From assembly GCA_023261645.1 (NCBI GenBank), contig JAHFOO010000008.1, positions 1-56,070 on the forward strand: 56,070 nt of DNA, read 5' to 3'. Within the stretch, counting starts at the first letter, position 1. Each line of letters starts with the position of its first letter. This stretch comes from Candidatus Moraniibacteriota bacterium (lineage in GTDB: Bacteria > Patescibacteriota > Minisyncoccia > Moranbacterales > UBA1568). The position numbers and the translations under genes were made by a program. The notes beneath the pieces are model-generated. The model saw nothing but the letters and a program-made list of their open reading frames with translations. It had not been told where the DNA came from and searched no databases. Below, piece after piece: positions 1-7,344 of the stretch.

Positions 1-137
1 ACAAAGCTTCCCTTGAGGCTGGCGTGGCCTGTTTTGACCGATTTCACCTCTGATCCGGTCAACACTAAACCAGCCTCGTAACGACCGTCGAGGGTATAGT
101 CAAAACCGGCTCTTCTATTGGTAGCGATGACTGTCAT
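1..137 (-). CDS. smpB: SsrA-binding protein SmpB (5' part, cut by window edge)
   Basis: SmpB binds tmRNA and brings it to stalled ribosomes for trans-translation. Only the first 45 codons are present; the rest lies before position 1. The visible N-terminus reads MTVIATNRRAGFDYTL followed by a GSEVKS motif and GHASLKGSF, the conserved beta-strand segment of the family. The ATG at 135-137 is preceded on the minus strand by GTAGAGG about 7 nt upstream, a plausible ribosome-binding site. It diverges from argS with about 110 bp between the starts. Identity is clear despite truncation. Confidence 0.9.
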   Translation of the reverse strand, partial: MTVIATNRRAGFDYTLDGRYEAGLVLTGSEVKSVKTGHASLKGSF

Positions 138-249
138 AATCGTACCTCTACTCTAGCGAAAGAATGGGAGAATAGCAATTTTTTCAGCTATCCAGAAAGG
201 GTTCGGAGAGCTCTTTTCTTTTTGACTTTTGTACGCTACGATGAAGAGT

Positions 250-1854
250 ATGAAAAAGATACTGGAAGAAAAGATACGGACAGCGATACAGGAACTCAAA
301 AATGAGGAGATCTTTCCTTCTTTTGATGTGCCGGAAATCCGCGTGGAACGGCCGAAAGACGAGCAGTTCGGCGAATATACGACGAATATCGCGTTGGTCT
401 TGGCAAAACTGGCCAAAAAGGATCCGATGGAAGTGGCAGAGGCTATCAGTCAGCAATTGACAATAAACAGTCAACAAGAAAAAACTTTTGAAAAAATCGA
501 AGTCGTGAAACCCGGACATATCAATTTTTATCTTTCACAAGAAACACTCGTTGCTTTTGTTACAGAAATCTTGGAGGAGGGTCAGAAATTCGGTTCAAGC
601 GAAAAAGGAAGAGGAGAGAAGGTGAACAATGAGTTCATCTCTGCCAATCCAACCGGACCTCTCTCAGTAGGGAATGGTCGTGGTGGATTTTATGCCGATA
701 CACTCTCCAATGTTTTACGTAAATCAGGATATGATGTTACAAACGAATATTATGTGAATGATGGCGGTGGACAGGTGTTGAAACTTGGACACAGTGTTCT
801 CAATGATAGTGAAGCAGTCTATGGAGGAGAATATATAGAACAATTAACAGCTAACAATAGACAAGAAACAGTGAAAGAAACTGGAGAATGGGCTGCTACA
901 TACATAATGGAAGAGATGATCAAGAAAACTATTCAGGAGAAAATGAAGGTTTCTTTTGATAAATTCATTTCTGAAAAGGAAGATATTGTTGAAAAAGGCT
1001 ATGTCGATAAGGCCATCACTCTTCTCAAAGAAAAAAATCTCACCTATGAATCAGAAGGGGCTTTGTGGCTTCGGACGACTGATTTCGGTGATGATAAAGA
1101 TCGTGTGTTGATAAAAAAAGATGGAGCAAGGGCGTATTTTTCTGGCGACTGCGGATATTTTCTTCATAAGATGGATCGAGGATTCACCATTCTCATCCTT
1201 TCCCTTGGGGCGGATCATCATGGATACATCGGACGTTTACGCGCTGCCGCAAAAGCATTGGGGTTTCAAGGAGAACTTCATTTTATTATTTCTCAAATGG
1301 TGAAGGTAGTGAAAGACGGGAAGGAAGTTCGTATGAGCAAGCGTGCCGGTAATGTCGTGACAGTTGATGAATTGATAGAAAAAGTAGGGCACGATGTAGC
1401 ACGGTTCTTCTTCCTTCTGTATGCACCGGAGACGCATATGAATTTCGATCTCGGTCTGGCAGAGGAGCGTTCACAGAAGAACCCCGTGTTCTATGTGGAG
1501 TATGCACACGCCCGTCTCTGTAGTATCTTACGAAAGGCTGAAGAAGGACATTTCGGAGAAAAGAATGGTGACCTGAATCTTCTCGTTCATCCGAAAGAGA
1601 GAGAACTTATTCGAGAACTTCTTTTCTTCCCCGAGCTTATTGAAACGGTTGCAACTGATTTTTCCGTGCACAAATTACCTCAGTATGCTATGCAACTTGC
1701 AGATAAGTTCCATTCTTTTTATAATGATTGCAAGGTGATAGACGAAGAACATCGTGATATGAGTATGGCACGGCTCGAGCTCGTCCGCGCGACGAAGATT
1801 GTTTTGTCAGAGACGCTCAACTTGATGGGTATCGACGCTCCGGAGAAGATGTGA
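250..1854 (+). CDS. argS: Arginyl-tRNA synthetase
   Basis: Class I synthetase charging tRNA-Arg in the cytoplasm. The N-terminal Add-1 region is followed by SANPTGPLSVGNGRGG, the family's HIGH-equivalent, then the Rossmann core, the KMSKS-like RMSKRAGN, and the C-terminal anticodon-binding DALR helices. From the ATG at 250 the protein is 534 residues, usual for the family; an in-frame ATG at 241 and a TTG at 229 are alternatives, and neither choice is fixed by a strong ribosome-binding site. Two short A-rich segments (454-485 and 841-872) encode similar QLTxNxxQE peptides and look like in-frame insertions (see findings). Confidence 0.93.
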   Translation: MKKILEEKIRTAIQELKNEEIFPSFDVPEIRVERPKDEQFGEYTTNIALVLAKLAKKDPMEVAEAISQQLTINSQQEKTFEKIEVVKPGHINFYLSQETLVAFVTEILEEGQKFGSSEKGRGEKVNNEFISANPTGPLSVGNGRGGFYADTLSNVLRKSGYDVTNEYYVNDGGGQVLKLGHSVLNDSEAVYGGEYIEQLTANNRQETVKETGEWAATYIMEEMIKKTIQEKMKVSFDKFISEKEDIVEKGYVDKAITLLKEKNLTYESEGALWLRTTDFGDDKDRVLIKKDGARAYFSGDCGYFLHKMDRGFTILILSLGADHHGYIGRLRAAAKALGFQGELHFIISQMVKVVKDGKEVRMSKRAGNVVTVDELIEKVGHDVARFFFLLYAPETHMNFDLGLAEERSQKNPVFYVEYAHARLCSILRKAEEGHFGEKNGDLNLLVHPKERELIRELLFFPELIETVATDFSVHKLPQYAMQLADKFHSFYNDCKVIDEEHRDMSMARLELVRATKIVLSETLNLMGIDAPEKM

Positions 1855-1892
1855 TAGCAGAAGCTATCACCCTGAGCACGGTCGAAGGGTTT
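1851..1892. repeat. Hairpin and REP-like palindrome after argS
   Basis: GTGATAGC and GCTATCAC pair across an AGAA tetraloop and include the argS stop codon. Immediately after comes CACCCTGAGCACGGTCGAAGG, an imperfect palindrome (CCCT/AGGG) of the CCCTGAG...TCGAAGGG type that I recall as a dispersed intergenic repeat in many bacterial genomes. No T-run follows, so it is not an obvious intrinsic terminator. It may stabilise the argS transcript end. Confidence 0.55.
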
Positions 1893-1929
1893 ATTTCCTA
1901 TTTATATATAATCAGTAAGAAATACGAAG

Positions 1930-2082
1930 ATGGCACGACTCAAAAAAGAATACAGAGACAAATACAAAAAAGAGCTTGGTTGGGATGAAAAATTGCTTCG
2001 TTTCGCTATAAAAGCTGTCGGTTCAGCTGCGTTGTTCTTTGTAGCGGCTATCGGCATAGACGCTTATCATTTCTTCCACTGA
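1930..2082 (+). CDS. Small single-span membrane protein, 50 aa
   Basis: A short ORF running ATG to TGA. The first 24 residues are highly charged (MARLKKEYRDKYKKELGWDE), followed by one hydrophobic segment (about residues 25-44, AIKAVGSAALFFVAAIGI) and a short His-rich end. It lies between argS and the phosphatase gene with the same orientation and ends 17 bp before the next start. The positive-inside charge pattern suggests a cytoplasmic N-terminus and one transmembrane helix. I do not recognise a family; codon use fits the neighbours. Confidence 0.6.
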   Translation: MARLKKEYRDKYKKELGWDEKLLRFAIKAVGSAALFFVAAIGIDAYHFFH

Positions 2083-2099
2083 ACATTATTTCGTTTTGT

Positions 2100-2666
2100 A
2101 TGATTACTTTTTATCTGGTACGACACGGGGAGGCGGAAAACAACGTGAATCACATCGGTAATTCTTCTCCAGAAAAGATAAAAATGCATCTTACGGTAGA
2201 GGGTATCCGTCAAGTAACAACTACTGCTGAGTTTCTCGTCGGGAAAAATATTGATGTCATTCTTGCTTCGCCTCTCCAGAGAACGCGTGAAACAGCGGCT
2301 CTTATTGCAGAAAAGATAGGGAAAGAAGTGTTGATCGACGATCGTCTGCACGAGACAGGAATGGGTATTTATAACGGAGAGCCGATAGAGAAATTTTTCT
2401 CTCGGTACCCCGATATGCGTGCGCGTATCACCACTCTTGGTGAGGATGGTACGGAAAGTTTCATCGATATGAGGGGTCGCCTGACAGAATTACTGAGTGA
2501 TATGAAAAAGGTCTACGCGGACAAGAAAGTCGTGCTTGTGTCGCACGGTGATGTCTTGGATCAACTCTACGGCATATTGAGCGAAGAAAGTATCGGATGG
2601 ACACTGGATGATGATTGGTATCCGGAAAAAGGGTCTTGTATGGAAGTAGTGTGGTCTGAGAATTGA
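2100..2666 (+). CDS. Histidine phosphatase family protein (phosphoglycerate mutase-like)
   Basis: 188 residues with the histidine phosphatase RHGE motif at residues 8-11 (LVRHGEAENN), the second conserved part SPLQRTRETA, an acid/base glutamate region (HETGMGIYNGEP) and the late catalytic His in VLVSHGDVLD. These enzymes use a phosphohistidine intermediate; substrates vary from phosphosugars to nucleotides, and the sequence does not show which. It sits between argS and ileS. Confidence 0.87.
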   Translation: MITFYLVRHGEAENNVNHIGNSSPEKIKMHLTVEGIRQVTTTAEFLVGKNIDVILASPLQRTRETAALIAEKIGKEVLIDDRLHETGMGIYNGEPIEKFFSRYPDMRARITTLGEDGTESFIDMRGRLTELLSDMKKVYADKKVVLVSHGDVLDQLYGILSEESIGWTLDDDWYPEKGSCMEVVWSEN

Positions 2667-2691
2667 TTTTCTCATTCGTTTGTGATAGTAT
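2663..2691 (+). promoter_or_regulatory. Promoter for the ileS T-box transcript
   Basis: TTGATT (2663-2668) and TAGTAT (2686-2691) are separated by 17 bp. Transcription would begin near 2698, just ahead of the T-box leader. It overlaps the stop of the preceding phosphatase gene. Confidence 0.55.
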
Positions 2692-2697
2692 AACCGT

Positions 2698-2894
2698 ACG
2701 ATTTTGAAAGGCGATGAAGGAGATATCACTCCGGAGCTGTGGAAAGAAATCTCAGTGTGAGACGTAGAATCTACCGGGCTGACCCGTAATAGTCAGAGAT
2801 GAAGGGTAATTATTCGTAATTACTAAAGTAAGGTGGTACCACGTTCTGAATGTTTCAAACGTCCTTAACACGGTTTTGTGTTGAGGATTTTTTT
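2698..2894 (+). promoter_or_regulatory. T-box leader with intrinsic terminator upstream of ileS
   Basis: The canonical T-box AAGGTGGTACCACG is at 2830-2843. AAGG can pair with CCTT (2863-2866) to form the antiterminator. The competing terminator pairs TCCTTAACAC (2862-2871) with GTGTTGAGGA (2878-2887), then a run of seven T. A short hairpin GGAG-ATATCA-CTCC (2719-2732) displays ATC, an Ile codon, in its loop and may be an ultrashort specifier stem; a 7-bp TTCG-capped hairpin lies at 2799-2816. Known mechanism: uncharged tRNA-Ile stabilises the antiterminator and allows ileS transcription. The T-box and terminator are clear; the specifier assignment is inference. Confidence 0.9.
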
Positions 2895-2918
2895 GTTTAT
2901 CTTGTTAAAGTGAAACAT

Positions 2919-5819
2919 ATGAAAAAAGTAGAATCACAAGTGAGTTTCCCGGAGATGGAAGAGGAAATCCTCAGGTTTTGGGACGCAGAAAAAATATTTG
3001 AGAAGTCGATAGCCAACCGTCCGGCTGATAAGTTGTACAGTTTTTATGACGGACCGCCATTTGCGACGGGGACACCTCATTATGGGCATATCGTAGCGAG
3101 CGCTATCAAAGATACGGTACCGAGGTACTGGACGATGAAGGGGTACCGAGTGGAACGCAAATGGGGCTGGGATTGTCACGGACTGCCTATCGAGAATATC
3201 GCTGAAAAAGAATTGGGCATCGCGCACAAGAAAGAAATTGTAGAAATGGGAGTGGAGAAATTCAATGAAACGTGCCGTTCGAAAGTATTGGAGTACGTCG
3301 CTGAATGGAAAAAAGTGATGCGTCGTTTCGGACGCTTTGCTGATATGGAAAATGCCTACAAGACGATGGATCTCGACTATATGGAGTCTGTCTGGTGGGT
3401 ATTCAAAGAATTGTGGGATAAGGGACTCATCTATGAGAGCTACCGAACGATGCATATCTGTCCACGTTGTGAGACGACACTTTCTCAGTCCGAAGTGGCA
3501 GAAGGATATCTCACAGTCAAAGATCTGGCAGTGACAGCAAAATTTGAACTCATAGACGAGCCTGGAACATTTATGCTTGCTTGGACAACGACACCGTGGA
3601 CTTTGCCGGGTAACGTCGCTCTGGCGGTGGGAAAAGATATCAAATATCAAGCGGTAAAAATCAAAGGAGAGAAAGAAAAATATATCGTAGCGGAAGACAG
3701 AGTTCAGGAAGTGTTCAAGGATAAAGAGTATGAAGTAGTCGAGGAATGTACAGGTGAAAAACTCATCGGGAAATCATACAAACCGCTGTTTGATTATTAC
3801 GCGAAAGATGAAACGCTGGAAAATCGTGAGAATGGATGGAAGATCTATCATGCGGATTTCGTGACTACCGATATGGGGACTGGTATCGCTCACGAAGCAC
3901 CGGCTTTCGGTGAGGATGATATGGAACTTGGGAAAACAAATAATTTGCCATGGGTTCAGCACGTCAATATGGATGGTACGATGAAGCCGGAAGTGACTGA
4001 CTTCGCAGGCCAGCCGGTGAAAGACAAGGAAGATCCGCAAGGGATGAATGTCGAGATTATCAAATATCTCGCGAAACAAGGGACACTTTTTGCGAAAGAA
4101 AAATATGAGCACAGTTATCCGCACTGTTGGCGTTGTGATACCCCTCTCCTCAATTATGCGACGTCTTCCTGGTTTGTTTCGGTGACGAAAATTAAACCAG
4201 AGATGCTTGAATTGGCAAAAAATATCCATTGGTCACCAGAACATATCAAGGAGGGACGATGGGGGAAGTGGCTCGAGGGAGCACGGGACTGGTCCATCAG
4301 TCGTCAGCGGTATTGGGCGTCTGTGATGCCGATTTGGAAGTGTGAATGCGGTGAGATGAGAGTCTTCGGCTCAGTGGCCGATCTCGAAAAGGCCAGCGGA
4401 AAAAAGATCGGTGATTTGCATAAACATATCGTCGATGAAATCACTGTGCCGTGTGAGAAATGCCAGAAAGATATGAAGCGTGTTCCTGATGTGCTCGATA
4501 CGTGGTTTGATTCGGGCTCGATGCCATATGCGCAATCGCATTATCCTTTCGAGAATAAAGAAAAATTTGAGCAGACATTCCCAGCTGATTTCATTGCCGA
4601 AGGTATCGATCAGACTCGTGCCTGGTTTTATTATCAACACGTCATAGGTACAGCAATCAAGGAAAGCAATGCCTTTCAGAATGTCATTGTGAACGGTACT
4701 GTCGTAGCCGAGGATGGCAAAAAAATGTCGAAGCGTCTGAAGAATTATCCTGATCCGATGGAACTCATCAATAAATATGGAGCTGATGTTCTCCGTTACT
4801 ATCTTCTTTCTTCACCCGTGGTGACAGCAGAGGATCTCAATTTTTCTGAACGAGAGCTCGGTGATGTGAGTCGTAATATATTCCGAATGCTCTGGAATTC
4901 ATATTCATTTTTCACGACGTACACGTCGATTGATAATTGGGTACCGAAGAAAAATGCGAAACCATCAGAGAATTTGCTCGATCGGTGGATTCTTTCGGAG
5001 CTTCAACTCCTTATTAAGGAAGTCGATGGTGCTATGCAAAGTTATGAGCTCAATCGGGCGACGCGAGCCTTTGCACCGTTTGTTGATAACCTTTCGAATT
5101 GGTATATCCGCCGGAGTCGCAATCGTTTCTGGAAATCAGAAGATGGTGGCGACAAGGAGAATGCCTATCAGACGTTGTATGATGTTTTGGTGACGCTTTC
5201 GAAAGTGATGGCACCGTTCACACCGTTCCTTTCGGAAGAAATTTACAAAAATCTTACAGGAAAAAATTCGGTTCATTTGGCCGATTATCCAGTACCCAAT
5301 GAGACATTGATCAATAAGGATGTACGAGAAAAAATGATGATAACTCGCAATCTCGTTGTTCAAGGTCTCCAGAAACGTTCAGAAGCGGGTATCAAGGTCA
5401 GACAGCCACTGGCTCTGTTGTCAGCAAAGATTAGGATTGACCTACCTCAAGAGTATAAAGACATCATCAAAGAGGAACTGAATATTAAGGACATTGTTTT
5501 TGATATCTTAGAGAGTTTGGAGATGGAAGAAGACATTGTGCTTGATATTAAAATCACTTCTGAATTGAAGCTCGAAGGGGAAGCACGGGAAATTATTCGA
5601 GCCATCCAGGAAGGCCGTAAGAAAGCCGGATTTAATGTGGAAGATCGTATCAGTCTCAGTTCTGTCGGGAAAGAGAAAGTCTTCGAGAAATTCGGTGATA
5701 TGATTGCAAAAGAAGTTCTCGCTACTAAAGTAGAGTCAGGCGTACCTTCCGATGCCGAATATTCTGAAACAGTATCGCTTGATGGTGAAGATTTTTCTTT
5801 CAGTTTGAAACGGATATGA
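2919..5819 (+). CDS. ileS: Isoleucyl-tRNA synthetase
   Basis: Class I synthetase for tRNA-Ile. The chosen ATG at 2919 gives 966 residues (MKKVESQVSFPEMEEEI); the open frame extends back to 2850, but that stretch is inside the T-box and terminator and cannot be coding. HIGH is HYGH in PFATGTPHYGHIVASAIK; KMSKS is in DGKKMSKRLKNYPDP; the editing domain lies between, with AWTTTPWTLPGN. Several CxxC pairs (CPRCETTL, HCWRCDTP, CECGEM, CEKCQK) suggest bound zinc. Overall the sequence resembles the eukaryote/archaea-like type 2 IleRS. It overlaps the Nudix gene by 4 nt. Confidence 0.96.
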   Translation: MKKVESQVSFPEMEEEILRFWDAEKIFEKSIANRPADKLYSFYDGPPFATGTPHYGHIVASAIKDTVPRYWTMKGYRVERKWGWDCHGLPIENIAEKELGIAHKKEIVEMGVEKFNETCRSKVLEYVAEWKKVMRRFGRFADMENAYKTMDLDYMESVWWVFKELWDKGLIYESYRTMHICPRCETTLSQSEVAEGYLTVKDLAVTAKFELIDEPGTFMLAWTTTPWTLPGNVALAVGKDIKYQAVKIKGEKEKYIVAEDRVQEVFKDKEYEVVEECTGEKLIGKSYKPLFDYYAKDETLENRENGWKIYHADFVTTDMGTGIAHEAPAFGEDDMELGKTNNLPWVQHVNMDGTMKPEVTDFAGQPVKDKEDPQGMNVEIIKYLAKQGTLFAKEKYEHSYPHCWRCDTPLLNYATSSWFVSVTKIKPEMLELAKNIHWSPEHIKEGRWGKWLEGARDWSISRQRYWASVMPIWKCECGEMRVFGSVADLEKASGKKIGDLHKHIVDEITVPCEKCQKDMKRVPDVLDTWFDSGSMPYAQSHYPFENKEKFEQTFPADFIAEGIDQTRAWFYYQHVIGTAIKESNAFQNVIVNGTVVAEDGKKMSKRLKNYPDPMELINKYGADVLRYYLLSSPVVTAEDLNFSERELGDVSRNIFRMLWNSYSFFTTYTSIDNWVPKKNAKPSENLLDRWILSELQLLIKEVDGAMQSYELNRATRAFAPFVDNLSNWYIRRSRNRFWKSEDGGDKENAYQTLYDVLVTLSKVMAPFTPFLSEEIYKNLTGKNSVHLADYPVPNETLINKDVREKMMITRNLVVQGLQKRSEAGIKVRQPLALLSAKIRIDLPQEYKDIIKEELNIKDIVFDILESLEMEEDIVLDIKITSELKLEGEAREIIRAIQEGRKKAGFNVEDRISLSSVGKEKVFEKFGDMIAKEVLATKVESGVPSDAEYSETVSLDGEDFSFSLKRI

Positions 5820-6355
5820 AATACGGAGTGCAAAATTGGGAAGAGACTTCTCGTGAAGAAGTGTTCAAGAAATTCGGTCGTGGCATCGAGAAGCGGGTCT
5901 ATCGTTTGCCACACGGAAAAGAAGCGGAATTTTACCTCAAAACAGGGCATTCGAGCATTGCTTGTTTGGCCCTCACGAAAGAGCATCAGGTTATTCTCGT
6001 GAAACAATTTCGTCCCGGTCCGGGAAAAGTTCTGATAGAAATGCCCGGTGGCGGAATGAATGGGGATGAAATGAGGGAGGATGCGATGAAACGTGAATTG
6101 CTTGAAGAAACGGGCTATAAAGGTGACATCGAATTTATTGCGGAGATTCTACCGGATGCATATTCGACATATACGAAGAATTTCTTCGTCATAACACAGT
6201 GTGAAAAAATTTCTGAACCACAGGTTGAAGACAATGGAGAGGAAGTAGAAGCGATCCTGATGAATCTGGAGGAATTCCGTACACATATCCGTACCGGACA
6301 GATGACGGACATCGAGGGGGCCTACCTGTGTCTCGATTATTTGAATTTATTGTAG
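5816..6355 (+). CDS. Nudix hydrolase (ADP-ribose pyrophosphatase-like)
   Basis: 179 residues with a full Nudix box near residues 82-104, running from GGGMNGDEMREDAMKREL into LEETGY, matching GX5EX7REUXEEXGU. The layout (N-terminal beta-strands, then IEMPGGGM) resembles NudF-type ADP-ribose pyrophosphatases, but the substrate is inferred. The ATG overlaps the ileS TGA (ATGA), indicating translational coupling and one operon under the T-box. Confidence 0.88.
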   Translation: MKYGVQNWEETSREEVFKKFGRGIEKRVYRLPHGKEAEFYLKTGHSSIACLALTKEHQVILVKQFRPGPGKVLIEMPGGGMNGDEMREDAMKRELLEETGYKGDIEFIAEILPDAYSTYTKNFFVITQCEKISEPQVEDNGEEVEAILMNLEEFRTHIRTGQMTDIEGAYLCLDYLNLL

Positions 6356-6376
6356 TTTTTTGAGGCAATGCGATCA

Positions 6377-6525
6377 AGACATCTGCGGCAAGAATTTTTC
6401 AGAGAGGCTTGAAACTTTTGCGAGCATGGCTCCGGCGTTTCGCCGGATCGCAAAAGTTTTAGGAGTGAAGTCCGTCGCTGGACGGACGAGTGTCTCTCTG
6501 GAAGATTGCTTGCCGTCAGATGTCT
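6377..6525. repeat. 149-bp nested palindrome (three-way-junction repeat, copy 1)
   Basis: The outer arms 6377-6407 and 6493-6525 are imperfectly complementary, sharing AGACATCTG, GGCAAG and AGAGAG blocks. Inside are arm 1 (AAACTTTTGCGA 6412-6423 with TCGCAAAAGTTT 6448-6459, capped by TCCGGCG/CGCCGGA 6431-6447) and arm 2 (GTCCGTC 6470-6476 with GACGGAC 6481-6487, loop GCTG). The space between the Nudix gene and recO is filled by this element. Copies 2 and 3 (22929-23071 and 33454-33601) share its layout and junction motifs. Confidence 0.75.
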
Positions 6526-6553
6526 CTCTAAAAATCTTTACTAAAAATATTCA

Positions 6554-7276
6554 ATGGAAATTCGTTACAACGCCATTATCCTGAGAAAAAAAGAGGTGGG
6601 GGAAACCGACCGCTTGTATACATTGTATACGGAGACGGCCGGCAAGGTTTCACTTGTGGCTAAAGGCGTGCGGAAATCCGAAGCCAAACTGGCCGGACAG
6701 CTTGAAACCCTGATGCAGGGGCTCGTTATCGTGGTCAAAGGACGCGGAACAGGCAGGATAGCCGGTGCGGTAGCAGAGAAGAATTTCCTCTCTCTGCGTA
6801 CGGATGGTGATATCCTGAAGCGCGTACTCGAAACCATCAATATCTTCGAACGTTTGGTCGGGTGGGATGAGCCGGATAAAGAATTATTCCAACTGCTCGA
6901 AGTATATCTCATTTTGACGGACGATCTGGCGAAAGATGGGAAAAAAGAAAAGATATTCTTATTGACAGAAGGTTTTCTCGTACAGCTTTTTGCGCATCTG
7001 GGGTATACGATTGAAACCGGCCAATGCGCCGTATCGGGAGAGAAGGTGCGATCAGGAGAACGATATTTCTTCAGTCCGAGTGCCGGAGGTATACTTGCTG
7101 AGAAGTATGCCAATACCACAGAAGGTGCTTTTCCTGTCAGCGAGAATACGATAAAACTCATCAGACTTTTCCTCTGTAATCGTCTGGATACGTTTTCTCG
7201 AGTGAGAGTGACCGAAGGAGGGCTGCGTGAAGTGAATCTCGTCGTTACGCGTTTCTTCCAGTGGATTATGCACTGA
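6554..7276 (+). CDS. recO: DNA repair protein RecO
   Basis: 240 residues. The N-terminal OB fold begins MEIRYNAIILRKKEVGETDR and continues through LYTETAGKVSLVAKGVRK, hallmark RecO sequence, followed by the helical C-terminal domain. Known role: with RecR, loads RecA onto SSB-coated DNA in gap repair. The usual zinc-type cysteines of the C-terminal part are mostly missing (one Cys near 155). It follows the palindromic element and precedes a separate promoter at 7281. Confidence 0.9.
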   Translation: MEIRYNAIILRKKEVGETDRLYTLYTETAGKVSLVAKGVRKSEAKLAGQLETLMQGLVIVVKGRGTGRIAGAVAEKNFLSLRTDGDILKRVLETINIFERLVGWDEPDKELFQLLEVYLILTDDLAKDGKKEKIFLLTEGFLVQLFAHLGYTIETGQCAVSGEKVRSGERYFFSPSAGGILAEKYANTTEGAFPVSENTIKLIRLFLCNRLDTFSRVRVTEGGLREVNLVVTRFFQWIMH

Positions 7277-7280
7277 TGAG

Positions 7281-7309
7281 TTGTGGAAACCCCTCATTTC
7301 TGATAAAAT
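7281..7309 (+). promoter_or_regulatory. Promoter for the 7345 gene
   Basis: TTGTGG (7281-7286), 17-bp spacer, TAAAAT (7304-7309), located in the 3' end of recO and the gap after it. The start codon at 7345 is about 30 nt beyond the expected transcription start. Confidence 0.5.
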
Positions 7310-7344
7310 TGCAGGAGACAAATACAAATACTGAACAAAGAAGT

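Noticed and set aside
2850-2918. Upstream extension of the ileS frame
   Set aside because: It crosses the T-box, the terminator stem and the T-run; the ATG at 2919 fits known IleRS starts.
2934-3650. Long minus-strand frames opposite ileS, thrS, metG and other synthetases
   Set aside because: They are mirror frames of clearly identified genes and lack family signatures.
6360-6584. Plus-strand ORF across the 6.4-kb palindrome
   Set aside because: It is spanned by the nested palindrome and runs into recO in another frame.
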